From Euphorbia lathyris (taxonomy: Eukaryota; Streptophyta; Magnoliopsida; Malpighiales; Euphorbiaceae), in NCBI RefSeq assembly GCF_963576675.1, contig NC_088910.1, forward strand, positions 28,770,531 to 28,834,530: a stretch of DNA of 64,000 nt. The letters are read 5' to 3'. Under the pieces are notes generated by a model that ran no database searches, was not told the origin of the DNA, and worked only from the letters and a program-made list of their open reading frames with translations. A program made the position numbers and the translations under genes. Of the stretch, positions 10,243 to 20,795 are shown piece after piece (position 1 is the first letter of the stretch; every line of letters begins with the position of its first letter).

Positions 10243-12420
10243 ATGAGTTCTTCCTCTGGTTCTTCATCTGAACTCTTTAATTTGACTTCCCCCTCTGAGC
10301 CCTCATTTAGCTGGTCTTCTACCGAGAATTCGAGTTCGTCCGAGAGTACCTTTAGTTGTGATTTTTCGGAGTTAAGTAACACGGTGAGGGAGTGTAGAAA
10401 CCGTTTAATTGAAATCCAGAACCCTTCCGCTGTTGGGACTCATATTGCTCCAGTGGTAGATCCTAGGAGCTTTTCCGGAATGGAGGCTTCCCCTTCAACT
10501 CCGATTAGGAAAAATAAGCCTCGTGCGGAGATTACTTCGTCTCGCATGAGCGCCGCGGATCTGGCTGATTTGGCGGATCGCTATCCGTGGATCAAAGATT
10601 ACGAGACCGAGTTGGCGGCCGCTCATCAGCGACCCGCCTGTCCTCCTGTAGGATACCTATCCGTGTATAGTAGTCACGTGGAGAGAGGATTTCGTCTTCC
10701 TCTTCCTCAGATGATGGCGGATATTTTGGAGTTTTTTGGGATCATTGTGTGCCAGCTGCATCCAAATGGCTGGTTAGACATTGCTCTAGATTGTTATTTA
10801 GCATCGAATCTGGGGGTAGTCTGTAATCCTCGCGTCTTCCGGTCTCTTCACAAACCCTCGAAGCGTAAAACCGAATCTTTCTACACTTTTGCCAAATTCA
10901 AGAGTTATTCGCCTTTTTGCGATAAGATGTCAAACGTCCATCTCTGGGACGAGAAATTTTTCTTTGTTAAAGTGAAAAAGGGCGAGTCTTTTGGATTCCC
11001 GTTAAATTGGAACGCTAAGCCTCAACACATGGCTGGGGATTTGCGTACACTGACTGACAGTGATGAGAAAGTGGCGGATCTCATGAAGAGCATTAAGACG
11101 GATGCTTGGACGTACGCCGATGCTCTGGAATTCATGATGAATGACATTCCTCTGGTCCGTCGCGTGGGGGATGTGATTACTTACGCAAAGTTTACTCAAC
11201 TTGATGAAGGTAATTTTGTTTCTTCCTTGAACCTTGATTATTATTTTTTGTTCCCTTTGTCAGGGGTTTGTCTGAGGCCAGTCAAGCTCTTGTAGAGAAG
11301 CGTAAGAAACAGAAGGAGTTGGAGGCTCAGAAAGAGCTCCGGGAAACGCCCTGGGGAAGGTGCCACGGATCCCCCTCTTAAGAAGAAGAGATCAGCCGCT
11401 GCTGGTGGAGAGAAATTATTGGCGGATGCCATGAAAGCTGGGAGGCATAGGATGGATCTAGAGCAGGTATGTTTACTTTACCGTTTTTCCCCCTTCTACT
11501 ATGGATCCTGATTTTGGCCTTCCAATTCCTGCATAGGTGGTTAAGCCCGAGTTGGGAGGATATTGACTCGCCAAGTATGGTGATAAAGGGTCCTTGGGGA
11601 ATGAGTCGGTTATCAATGACCTTGATGAAGCCCTCGATCAACTTGGTGAAGTGCAGGAGAGTCAAAACAAGTTCTCCAGATCAGCCCATGCCAAGATGGG
11701 GAAAAGGGAGCTCCTTTCGGTAAGCTTTATTTTCCTTATCTTACATTTTTGGATGAAAGAGTGATCTCCTTTGGGGAGATTTTGTTTTTAAATCGTCCTT
11801 TGCTTTTCCAGGCGTATACGCACATGCGTGCTATGGAGGCGGATCTACTTCAAGGGGTGGCGGATAAAGCCACCATAAAAATGCTGGAGAAAGAAGTTGC
11901 CATTGCCAATGCAAATGCTGCTTCCGCCATTGCCCTTAATGAACGCAAGGATGCGGAGATCCGCGACCTGAAGGAGAAGATGGAGGAGGATGCTAAGAAC
12001 CACAAAGCTGCCCTGTCGAACTCAGAGATTATAGCGGGTAACCGCGCTTATTACTATGGCGAGCGGATCATGGCCTATGTTAAGCTTTCCTACCCCGAAA
12101 TTGATTTTGTGGATCCGGAGTACGTGGTCCCTAAGGTTGAGGATTGCATTAAGTATGACAGGATACCGAACGTTAAGGATTTCATCCGTGATCAAATTCG
12201 AAAGGAGCTGAATGGGTTGGTCGAGGAGAGCAAGCCTGTTGTCGACCTTGAATCGGATGATCTCGGCGAAGCATCCAAAGAGGCGGATGACAATGCCAAT
12301 GATTCGGTGATTGATTGTACGGCTCCTCAGGCGGGAACTATCGTTATGGAGAATGAGGTTCCTCCAGAAAGTGCATCTTTAGAGAAAGACGCTAAGGAGG
12401 ATGCCCCTATAAATGTTTAG
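10243..12420 (+). pseudogene. antisense ORF of gypsy element 1 (Transposase_28-like), broken
   Basis: This ORF reads opposite to gag-pol and lies between integrase and the 3' LTR, as in some Tat-lineage elements. The first exon (10243 to about 11209) encodes a Ser/Glu-rich start and a globular domain with YLSVYSSHVERGFRLPLPQM and CQLHPNGWLDIALDCYL. It resembles the Pfam 'putative gypsy type transposon' (Transposase_28) domain. Later exons (about 11264-11466, 11537 onward, 11812-12420) encode a charged coiled-coil region (HMRAMEADLLQGVADKA) and an acidic tail ending with TAG at 12420. Probable introns have GT-AG ends. There is a frameshift near 11345-11355 and a TGA near 11567 in the spliced frame. 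Function in the element is unknown. Confidence 0.6.
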
Positions 12421-13214
12421 TTCTTTCGTGAATGTAACTAAGTACAATTTATTTTTTGGTTTAATCCTTTTTCAACCATTATCTTTACCTTATGCTTTAT
12501 ATCTTTCAGCAAGTAAATTTCTAGGTTTTAGGACTTATTTTGTACGAGGTAGGTGGCCAGCCGTACCTCAGAGTGTGAGCCTTTTTGAAGGCTTTGAAGC
12601 TTTCATTCCTTTTGAGGAAGTTAAGCTGCCTTAGGCGATCGATTTGCTTCCTATCTTTGAGGTGAATCGATCCGCCTCCAGGTCTTGGAACTCTTCTTTG
12701 GGAAGAGTATTTGAGAGTGTAAAGATCTCACGTCTGAGAAATGTTTTAACTCTGTCTCTGACGGTGATCAATTATTTCCTATCTTTGAGGTGAATTGATC
12801 CGTCGCTGAGATTATTCCCCTATCTTTGAGGAGAAGGTAGTTATGCCATGATGGCATTATTCTACCATGAGAATGCGTTTGTTGCCTCCCCATTTTTGAA
12901 TCTGGAATATTTATATTGCTGCAAGAAAATGCTTAAGAAAGAATTTGCAAGATGGAAAATTTCTCTTTATTAAATGGTGATTCGCCTTATTACAGCAAAT
13001 TGGTCTTATGTGTGAGCCTCGTTAAAACCTTTAATAAGAAAAACCACATGGGATAAAACCTTACTAAAGGAAAAAGAGTACTCAAAACCTTGGTTACATT
13101 TTATTCTCTGACGAAATATTTGTAGAGGTTCTGAATATTCCACGTCCGTGGCAATGTGTTCCCCTCCATATCCTGGATCTTGAAAGTGGCGGGTCCAATT
13201 TTGTATGGTCCCGT
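12421..13214. other. spacer between convergent antisense ORF and pol
   Basis: Noncoding. The phrase TTCCTATCTTTGAGGTGAAT occurs twice (near 12650 and 12777), with a shortened third form near 12820. Bases 13016-13083 form a block (GCCTCGTTAAAACCTTTAAT to GGAAAAAGAGTACTC) that is strongly conserved at 36666-36732 in gypsy element 2. Its place just after both stop codons suggests a role in 3' end formation for one or both transcripts; this is inference. Confidence 0.6.
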
Positions 13215-13953
13215 CTAGATGATTCCCAACTTTTCTTTGCCCTCCGTGGATTGAATTTTGTCCGCCTTCCGGAGTACTAAGTCTCCTGGGTTTAGATCCA
13301 CGAGCTTGGCGTGTCTGTCATGATAGGCTGCGATCCTTTGTTTGTAGGCGGCCATTCGTACATAAGCTTTCTCTCTTTTTGCTTCCAATTGGTCGAGACT
13401 TTCCCTCAAACTTTGGTCATTCTTGTCTTCACAATAGAATAAGACTCTGTCACTAGGGACCTGAATCTCAATGGGGATCACAGCTTCCACGCCATAGGAG
13501 AGGGCGAACGGTGATTCACTTTGTTGCTGTCCGAGGAGTGGTTCTGTATGCCCATAGGACATTCATTAGCTGATCCGCCCACTTTTTGTTATGTTTCCCC
13601 AGTCTTTTTTTTATGCCTTTAACGATCATTTGATTTGTGACTTCAGTCATCCCGTTGGATTGGGGGTAGTAAACAGAGGCGAACCTATTCTGAATGTTTT
13701 GACTTTCGTAGAATGCTCTGAACTCTCCACAATTGAACTGCGTCCCGTTGTCAGTGATAATCGTGTGGGGGACCCTGAATCTTCCAACGATATTGTCCCT
13801 GACAAACTTGACCATCCGCTCTGCGTTTATGGAGGAGACAACTTCGGTCTCTACCCACTTCGTAAAGTGGTCCACAGCTACTCCCACATATTTCATTTGT
13901 CTCTTGGTAGGAGGAAAAGGACTGACAATGTCGATTCCCCAAATGGAAAAAGG
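13215..13953 (-). pseudogene. gypsy element 1 integrase core and C-terminus
   Basis: The minus strand shows the catalytic core: VAVDHFTKW (near the first Asp), TIITDNGTQF (second Asp) and SNGMTEVTNQ (Glu). A frameshift lies near 13516-13562, where the frame passes to a second ORF with YGVEAVIPIEIQVPSDR and LNPGDLVLRKADKIQS. The N-terminal edge is separated from the preceding domain by a TGA at 13951-13953, replacing Trp in the family phrase PFSIWGID. No chromodomain is seen, as expected for Tat-type integrases. In an intact element this domain joins cDNA to the host chromosome in the nucleus. Confidence 0.82.
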
Positions 13954-15047
13954 TCATCCTTCGACAATGGGTTTTTGCAGGTGCTTAGCCGTATGAGACT
14001 CATTTTTATGGACTTGGCAATTATGACACGTCTCTACCAACTTCTGTGCATCGAGTTCCGCCGTAGGCCAATAAAATCCGGATAACCTGGATTTTTTCAG
14101 AATAGAGGCGGATGCTTCATGGGCTCCGCAAGCACCTTCATGTAATTCTTTAAAGATCTTTTGTCCTTCTTCCATCGTAACACATTTCAACCAGGGGTGT
14201 CCAAAAGATTTCCTATACAGTTGGTCATTCATTATGGAGAAGTATGCCGCCTTTCTTACCGTCCACCTGACTTCTTCTTTGTCTTGAGGCAAAGTCCCAT
14301 TTGTGAGATACTGCTGGATCGGCGATCTCCAATCTCCCATGGCGGGCGTAAGAAGAGCTATGACTTCAAGGGCGAATGTTGGTCTGGTTTTTACCTCGAA
14401 TGGGCATTGCAGGTCCGCCCACTGATCTTTGCTTGAAGCCAGCTTAGCCAAGTGATCCGCTTCTGTGTTTGATCCTCGTAACACGTGAACTAGCTCCCAC
14501 TTGGTTTCCTTGATCTCCATATGGTTTAATAGCTTTTTGACATCCTCTACATATTTGACCAGAGTTTCATCTTTTACATCAAAGTTTTTGATCACCTGAT
14601 TGACCATTAGCTTAGAGTCGATGTAGATCACAACTCGCTCTGGCGTGATCTCCTTCAGCAGGCGTAGCCCCAATATCAAGGCTTCATATTCTGCGGCATT
14701 ATTCGTTGCAGGGAACTCTAACTTTGCGGCATAATGCAACTTGATGTAGTGTGGTCCCTTGATTACTACGCCTATTCCTCCACCTTCCGCTGAAGAAGCG
14801 CCATCCATGTACATCGTCCATTCCTCCACTTTTGGTTTGGGAAGGTTTATGCCCTCTTCTGTGAATTCATTTACAAAGTCTGCCAAGACTTGGTTTTTCA
14901 AGGCGGATCTGCCTTCATAACGAATATCAAACTCGCCTAGGCGGATCGTTCACTCCATCAGCCTCCCTGAAGTTTCCGGCTTTTGTAATACCTTTCTCAT
15001 AGGTATGTTGGTACGAATGATGACTGTGTGTCCTTGAAAATAAGGTC
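13954..15047 (-). pseudogene. gypsy element 1 second RNase H and integrase zinc domain
   Basis: The ORF at 14901-13954 reads VLADFVNEFTEEG, then MYMDGASSAEGGGIGVVIKG (Asp), NNAAEYEALILGL (Glu), IYIDSKLMVN (Asp) and NTEADHLAKL (Asp). This is the extra archaeal-like RNase H found in Tat elements. It is followed by an integrase zinc domain with ELHEGACGAHEA and ETCHNCQVHK (HHCC). The upstream stretch (15047-14902) is in a shifted frame after a one-base loss near 15090-15110 and has a TGA at about 14950 in place of Trp in LMEWTIRLGEF. The two domains follow each other as in gypsy element 2. Confidence 0.82.
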
Positions 15048-15920
15048 TCAGGCGGATCGAAGTGGTGACCACAGCCAAAGCCATCTTGTCCAATCTTGAA
15101 TACGGGTCTCAGCATCTTTTAAGACTTTGCTTACGTAGTAGATCGGATACTGTTGGCCATCTTCTTCCCTTATTATGACTGTGCAAACTGCTTTATCAGT
15201 AATAGAAACATACATGTACAGGTTCTCACCTTCCAAAGGTCTGCTCATTAGAGGCGGTTCTGAGAGGAAGCGTTTGATCCCTTCGAAGGCCTGCTTGCAA
15301 TCTTCATTCCACTGGAAGGCTTTCTGCTTTTTGATCACTTCATAAAAAGGTTGGCATCTGCGAGCAGAGCATGAGATGAATCGACCAAGTGCTATGATTC
15401 GCCCATTAAGGCGTTGCACCTCTCTGACATTTTGTGGCGCCTTCATATCCAGTACATCTTTGATTTTATCTAGATTGGGACCTACTCCCTTCTGGCTGAT
15501 CATGTATCCCAGGAATTTTCCATAAGTTGCCCCAAAAGTACACTTCTCAGGATTTAGCTTGATGTTGTGATGATGAAGGACTTCTAAGACTTCCCTTATG
15601 TCCTCTGCATGTCTCTCCATGGTGGAATGATCATGTCATCCATATAAACTGAGAAGTTGTCACCTTTTCTTCCTTCGAATATTTTGTTCATCATCCGCTG
15701 GTAGGTAGGTCCAGTGTTCTTAAGCCCAAAAGGCATGACTTTGAAGCAATAAGTCGCCTGGTGAGTTACGAAGGAAGTCTTGATCCTGTTTGATGGCTCC
15801 ATGAGGATCTGGTGATAACTCGACTTCACATCTGTGAAGGAGTATACTGCATATCATGCGGTTCCGTCCACTAGAATATCAATGCAAGGCAAATGGTAGT
15901 TGTCTTTGGGACAAGCCTTA
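15048..15920 (-). pseudogene. gypsy element 1 reverse transcriptase and first RNase H
   Basis: Conserved pieces in order on the minus strand are NKACPKD, CIDILVDGTA, SSYHQI, HQATYCFKVMPFGLKN, the catalytic YMDD, LNPEKCTFGA, EVQRLNGRIIALGRFISCSA and YPIYYVSKVLKDAE. Breaks seen are a TGA after VDGTA, a frameshift directly after YMDDMII (about 15620) and a one-base loss near 15100. A frameshifting deletion at about 15935 removes the stretch between EEVIY and DLNKAC that holds the first catalytic Asp region. The polymerase therefore cannot be made. Its best in-window relative is the pol at 36746-39715. Confidence 0.85.
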
Positions 15921-16526
15921 TTAAGGTCCATGAAATTGCGTGTAAATAACTTCCTCTATGGCGTCCGCCTTTTTCAGTTTAGATATCTCTTCCTCTATCA
16001 CTTTCTGTCTCTCTGGCCCATGATTCCTTCTCTTCTGAGCCACTGGGACTGCGTCTTCGGCGATATTAAGCTTGTGAGTGATCACATCTGGACTGACCCC
16101 TATGAGGATCTCATCCTTCCATGCGAACACGTCTTCCGATTCTCGGAGAACTTTCGTAACATCCTCCTTAATCTCAACTTTTAACCCTTTGGCGATCCGC
16201 ACCTGCTTACCATCTGCAATGAGGAACATTTCTGTATCTCCCAGGACCGTCGTGACAAGTTCATCTTCTTCGTCATCCTTGGATTGAGGGCGAATTGATA
16301 AGGATGCAGAGTATGTCTCTTGAGCAACCTTCTGGTTCCCCTTGATCATCACACCTCCCTTGGTAGTAGGGATGTACATCGTCAAATGGCGTATCGATAT
16401 GAGAGCCACCACCTCTGAGATAAACGGCCGCCCTAATATGATGTTGTATGCCAATTGACCATCCACGATGGAGAACTCCAGATCTCCTGTCCATACCTGA
16501 TCTTCATCTGCTAATTCGCATTCCAA
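15921..16526 (-). pseudogene. gypsy element 1 protease C-terminus to RT N-terminus
   Basis: The minus-strand ORF begins MECELADEDQVWTGDLEF and contains the second protease motif YNIILGRPFISEV. It then has an acidic linker and the RT entry region with NIAEDAVPVAQKRRNHGPE and KLKKADAIEEV. It is separated from gag-protease by a TAG at 16542-16544 (CAG to TAG change) and ends at the RT deletion. It aligns in full with 40350-39734 of gypsy element 2. Confidence 0.8.
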
Positions 16527-16544
16527 CGTTACTTGGCCCTTTGT

Positions 16545-17660
16545 CTAGATTGTGTGACCTGTCACTCCCAGAATATCTACGATGGTGGTCTCGATTTGAA
16601 TAGGGTCAACCTTGAGTTTGGCGAATGCTCCCCTAGTGATGACATTATAAGAACTGCCAGTGTCTATCATCACTCTCTTTATTTCCCATCCTTCCACCAT
16701 CATAGTGATGACGAGAGCGTATGCATGTGGGGGGATAGCCGGACCAACGTCTGCAAAGGGACGATTAAGTGATGCTCCATCTAGAGCGATGGTTTTTGCT
16801 TTCTTTACCATAGGCTGATACCCTGGTCCGCCAGCGATAACATTAATGACCCCTTTAGCCTTTTTCTTCGGCTCATCTCTGGGTTTATCGCCATCTCCCT
16901 TCTTGTCATTCTGGACGAACCTATCCAGTTTTCCTCTCTCGATAAGCCTTTCAATCTCCCTAGCCAACTCCCAGCATGCATCTATTTCATGACCGTTCCT
17001 CCTGTGGTACTTGCAATAATTCTTGGGGTTTCTCCCCGTGTTGGTGTACTCTCCCCCTTTTGGTACGGGGTATGAAATGCTCTGCTTGTGCTGGCTGTTT
17101 TCTATCCATATTAGCACTTCGCTTTTGGAGGCGTTTAACGGCGTAAACGATGGTGTATATGCTGATTTGTTTCTAGAACCTCTTCGCCTATTTCGGGAGG
17201 ATGAGTCAGGGAGCTTTTCTTTTTCCTTATCCCACCTCCGGGATTCGCCTTTTCCTCTCTTGGGTGGAGATGCCGACTCTCTTCTGATATCATCGACCTC
17301 CATGAAATCCTTGCACCTTTCTATCAGCTCCGCCATATTTTTTGGTTTGTTTCTGATTAGATCCTCCTGCAAGCTCTTGCATGTTGTATTTTTTACTAGT
17401 GCTTCCACTGCCATGGAGAGATCCACATCAACAATGCGGATACATAACTTATTGAAGTTGTCGACATATTCCCGAAGAGATTCATTTTCTTTTTGCTTCA
17501 GCTCGAAGAGCTTACGTGATTTAACCACTGGCGGAATGCATCCTGCGAATTTTGCACAAAATTCCCTAATTAACTGATCCCAGCTGTCTATCGATCCCGG
17601 GGGAAGAGATTGGAACCAATCGTAGGCTGGACCTTTTAGCATGGTGATAATTGTGTTTGT
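16545..17660 (-). pseudogene. gypsy element 1 gag (N-truncated) and protease
   Basis: The reading frame is open from the junction at about 17660 to the TAG at 16542-16544. It contains the gag core (MLKGPAYDWFQSLPPGSIDS, REFCAKFAGC, FNKLCIRIVD) and a basic stretch. A variant zinc knuckle follows, YCKYHRRNGHEIDAC, spaced C-x2-H-x4-H-x4-C rather than the retroviral C-x2-C-x4-H-x4-C. Then come GVINVIAGGP and the aspartic protease signature MIDTGSSYNVI. The N-terminal part of gag is deleted. The variant knuckle also occurs in gypsy element 2. Confidence 0.85.
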
Positions 17661-18364
17661 GAAATCACTGGACCTTGTTGTGATCTAGCAAGTTCAATAC
17701 CATGGAATTACTCCGATGTACCCATATGTTTAATGGTAGAATTTCGATCGAAAAGCTCTTTTACTTCTTCAATCAAAGTTGCTGAAGTACCTCTCAATAA
17801 CACATCATCCACATAGATAATGATAATAAGAAAACTTGTGTCAGTAATCTTTGTGAAGAGATAATAATCATGAGCTGAATTCACATATCCCAACTGTAAT
17901 AGCTTATCTGAAACGACTTTATTCCACTGCCTTCCTGCCTGTTTTAGGCCATACAAAGACTTGTCTAGCTTACAGACTTGTCTTTATTGTGCTTTCTGAT
18001 ACCCCATGTGTATACATATAAAGTTCCTCATCAATTAACCTATGAAAATGTGTATTGTTGATGTCAATTTGATGAATTGGTCATCCTTTAGCTACTTTTG
18101 CAGCTAAAAGACCTTAATTGTTACCACTTTAGTAACAGGGGAATAACTATCATGATAATCAACACAGTGCTGTTGATTATGCCCTCTAGCCACTAACCTT
18201 GATTTGTAGTATGTAACACTTTCATCTGGGGAATATTTCACCTTAAAAATCCATCAACAAGTGATTTTTCCTATAGGTAGAGCAACCAATGTCCATGTTT
18301 GATTTTTTTTCAAGTGCTATCAACTCTTGTTGTATATATTTCTTCCAATGACGATTCTCCTGTA
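17661..18364 (-). pseudogene. copia pol relic, part 1 (reverse transcriptase)
   Basis: The minus strand encodes copia reverse transcriptase pieces: KSRLVARGHNQ and VDYHDSYSPVTK (near 18200-18100), MYGLKQAGRQWNKVVSDKLL, then IIYVDDVLLRG with the YVDD catalytic motif. A stop follows SE at 17708-17710. Several frame breaks occur in the N-terminal half. The gene resumes at 9437 after the gypsy element. The high-coordinate end abuts the pogo-like fragment at 18365, so the N-terminus and integrase are missing. Confidence 0.82.
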
Positions 18365-18570
18365 CTTTTTGAGAAATTATTAATTTATAGAGATAATAAA
18401 ACAAAGTATTTATAAAGGATTGTTCTAAAAAATTATTATCTTATTAGTTTATTAGAATTGATCATTTTTTGAACTGGTCCAAGTCAAGACCAGAAGAAAT
18501 TATAATTTTAAAAAGATTATTAATTTATCGAGTATTAATTTATGAGTACTAATTTATGAAGGTTTTACGG
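18365..18570 (-). mobile_element. pogo-like element fragment (copy 2)
   Basis: In inverse orientation this matches the left 220 bp of the element at 783-1775. Shared phrases include AATTTCTTCTGGTC, GTTCAAAAAATGATCAATT and AATAAGATAATAATTTT. The terminal repeat (complement of GGTTTTACGG, ending 18570) is followed by TA (18571-18572). The other end is lost at the copia junction, so it is a truncated copy. Confidence 0.65.
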
Positions 18571-18677
18571 TAGTATTTCATTCTGAAAACTTATTAAAAA
18601 ACCGAATTTAATTAGAATTCTTATATGATTTACAATTTTATTAAATTATTTTTTAAAATACTAATTATTATTTTTAT

Positions 18678-18742
18678 TTTTATTTTGTTGTAATTATTTT
18701 TTTTGAGTGAAAGCGGACTAGGATTTTATTTTGTTGTAATTA
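18678..18742 (-). mobile_element. 27-bp LINE tail insertion with 19-bp duplications
   Basis: The direct repeat TTTTATTTTGTTGTAATTA occurs at 18678-18696 and 18724-18742. It encloses only 27 bases, whose minus strand is a short stretch ending in TTTCACTCAAAAAAAA. That ending matches the LINE tail at 43408-43525. The simplest reading is a LINE insertion that stopped after copying about 20 bases of the 3' end. Confidence 0.65.
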
Positions 18743-19261
18743 GGGATGACAATGGGTAGGGGTACCTGCGGGTAATGCTAATCCCAAACCCTTACCCTTT
18801 TATTTTTTAATTACTTGTACCCGTCCCATTATCCTAACGGATATACTTTTTGCATTCCATACCCGTCCCATTTAATTCGCGGATACCCGCGGGTACCATT
18901 ACCCGTTAAGAATCAATAAATAAAACAAAAATATTACAAATTTAACAAAGTATAAATTTAATAAATCATCTATCTAAAATAGTTTAGTGGTATCACTCAA
19001 TGGTTAAAAAACAAAAGATTGGAGTTCAAATCTCACGTCTTACATCTAAAACAAATTATATTTATTAATATATAAAAACTTTATGACGGGTAACGGGTAC
19101 CAGGTACCCGAGGGCGCATTCCCATACCCGTCCCATTATCCTAACGGGTAATGGTTTTGATCCCATACTCGTCACATACCCTTTTATACAGGGTACGGAT
19201 AGTCCTATTAGGATGAGATAGTGTCGGGTACCCGCGGATATACTACCCATCGCCATCCCCA
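18741..19261. mobile_element. hAT-like MITE, GGGATGGC family, 521 bp
   Basis: The ends read TAGGGATGACAATGGGTA and the complement of TGGGGATGGCGATGGGTA (15 of 18). The flanking 8 bases are GTTGTAAT (18733-18740) and ATTGTAAT (19262-19269), 7 of 8 alike. The interior is rich in GGGTACCCG-type phrases near both ends. Bases 18985-19045 have a tRNA-like pair, TAGTTTAGTGGTA and GAGTTCAAATCTC, resembling pol III A and B boxes. There is no coding sequence. Confidence 0.65.
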
Positions 19262-19550
19262 ATTGTAATGAAATTTAACAAAATAGAAATCAACTGTCCA
19301 ACACGTTTTTCAATCATCGCTATGATTTGGGTAATGGGCTTATGTTAAAATCCTTGTAGGTTTTTTTTCCTTCTCCCTTTTCTATTAGGATGGAACACAA
19401 CTGCTTTTCATTTTGGTTAAATCGGTACGATTATTAAACGGTGCTAAATTTTGGTTAATCAAATTATATTTCTTTCATTTTGAACCCAACGAATATAATA
19501 AGTAATTAAGGTTCATTTATTCATCGTAAAATATTGTGTTTTAAAAAATA

Positions 19551-20018
19551 GGTAAAACTTAAAGTAATATTTGGTTTTTGATCTATCCAAAATTTTATCA
19601 TTTGATCATTGATCTATTATTTGATCACATTTGGCCTCTGGTCTATCTCAATTGGTGAAATTTCACCAAATTTATATTAAAACTTAACCGAATCGTTATC
19701 TCATTGATAAGTAACGATATTTTGACACTTGAACTTAATAAATTTAGTTTAGGATTTGTTTTTTAATTTTTTTCTTTTTTAATCTAATCAATTATTTCCA
19801 CATAATGTCGCAAAAAAACTTTAAGAAATATCACGTGTCAAGTTCAAGTGTCAAAATATCGTTACTTGTCAATGAGATAACAATTTCGTTAAGTATTTAT
19901 ACAATTGGATGAAATTTCACCAATTTGGATAGGTCATGGGCCAAATGTGACCAAATAATAGGTCGGAGGTCAAATGACAAAATTTTGGATAGGCAGGGGC
20001 CAAATAATGCTTTACACC
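19551..20018. mobile_element. Mutator-like fold-back element, 468 bp
   Basis: The outer arms of about 185 bp are inverted repeats of each other. They share, after complementing, CTATCCAAAATTTT, TTGGTGAAATTTCA, GTTATCTCATTGA and AAGTAACGATATTTTGACAC. Only about 95 bp of A/T-rich spacer separates them. Long arms suggest a Mutator-like MITE; the A-rich flanks do not allow a certain 9-bp duplication. A transcript through it would fold into a long hairpin. Confidence 0.7.
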
Positions 20019-20527
20019 AAAAAAAAAAAGACAGGTAAAAGAAAATTACAATACCAGAAAAAAGAAAGAACGTGGGTGACTATTATTTTCAAAAAGTTAA
20101 GAATGAATGAGGTGGAGTTATAAAAGTTCAAAACTTAAAAGAGTAAAACGTTTCCCATACACTATTTATAAATTTATCTGTTGAGTGATAAAAAATTTAA
20201 GCTAACTTATTTTTCTACGCAAACAAATACCGAAAAATCAAGAAAATATTTTTCGGTCTAATATTTTCCGACAAATAAAAGGGCTTATTATAACCATAAT
20301 AAAATTTATCGCTTCTATTTAGTTACTAATTCTTTATCAAAATCATCAAATAGGCTTTTGAGTTAAGCAAAAATAATTGATGCGGATTCAATGGATGATT
20401 TTTGTTTAAGATGAAGGTTTGATTGATGATTTTTGCTTAGTTTAGGAACCTGAATGATTTTGATAGTTTAATATTCTAATTGATTTTAAAGTTTTAGTTT
20501 GGAAAGCCAAATAGATATTATGAAAAA

Positions 20528-20567
<40 letters not shown>

Positions 20568-20795
20568 AAGTTGTGCGCAATGTACTTACATTAAACAAAG
20601 GAAGATTATATTAAAGAGAAAAAAAAACTCCAACCCATCCCTCCCATGTGATTCGAACCCATGACCTCTACAGTCATAGGTAGGTTCTCAACCAACAGGC
20701 TAAGAGTTTCATAAAACGAATATAAGAAAAAACAAAAAAATTGTGAAAAATAAAATGAATATATCATATAAAAATAAATTTTTTAGTGCTATATC
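20019..20795. other. AT-rich intergenic DNA with (AT)n and a SINE-like head
   Basis: No gene. A pure (TA)n run lies at about 20534-20564. On the minus strand at about 20625-20715, TAGCCTGTTGGTTGAGA and GGTTCGAATCAC are spaced like pol III A and B boxes. They are followed by a T-run, which suggests a tRNA-derived SINE head. Cloverleaf pairing is not intact, so it is not called a tRNA gene. Confidence 0.4.

Larger units (their letters stand above)
9438..17660 (-). mobile_element. Tat-type Ty3/gypsy element 1, old and lacking its 5' LTR
   Basis: The element lies on the minus strand: 3' LTR at low coordinates, then a plus-strand antisense ORF (10243-12420), then integrase, RNase H, RT, protease and gag going up to 17660. 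It sits inside a copia pol gene whose halves are at 9185-9437 and 17661-18364. At the upper junction gag begins mid-domain, so the gag N-terminus, primer site and 5' LTR are gone. The junction has a short stretch (TTTGTGAAAT, 17656-17665) readable in both genes, suggesting deletion through microhomology. Pol carries at least three nonsense changes, several frameshifts and one deletion. Gene order matches the intact element at 32967-42897. Confidence 0.88.

Noticed and set aside
13591..14085. Plus-strand ORF opposite gypsy 1 integrase
   Set aside because: The minus strand carries the integrase catalytic motifs; the plus-strand frame has none.
17023..17577. 184-residue plus-strand ORF opposite gag
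   Set aside because: It is the complement of the gag frame with its variant zinc knuckle; Ser/Leu-rich shadow composition.
18985..19045. Possible tRNA gene
   Set aside because: A and B box-like phrases only; no cloverleaf pairing or acceptor stem, and it lies inside a MITE.
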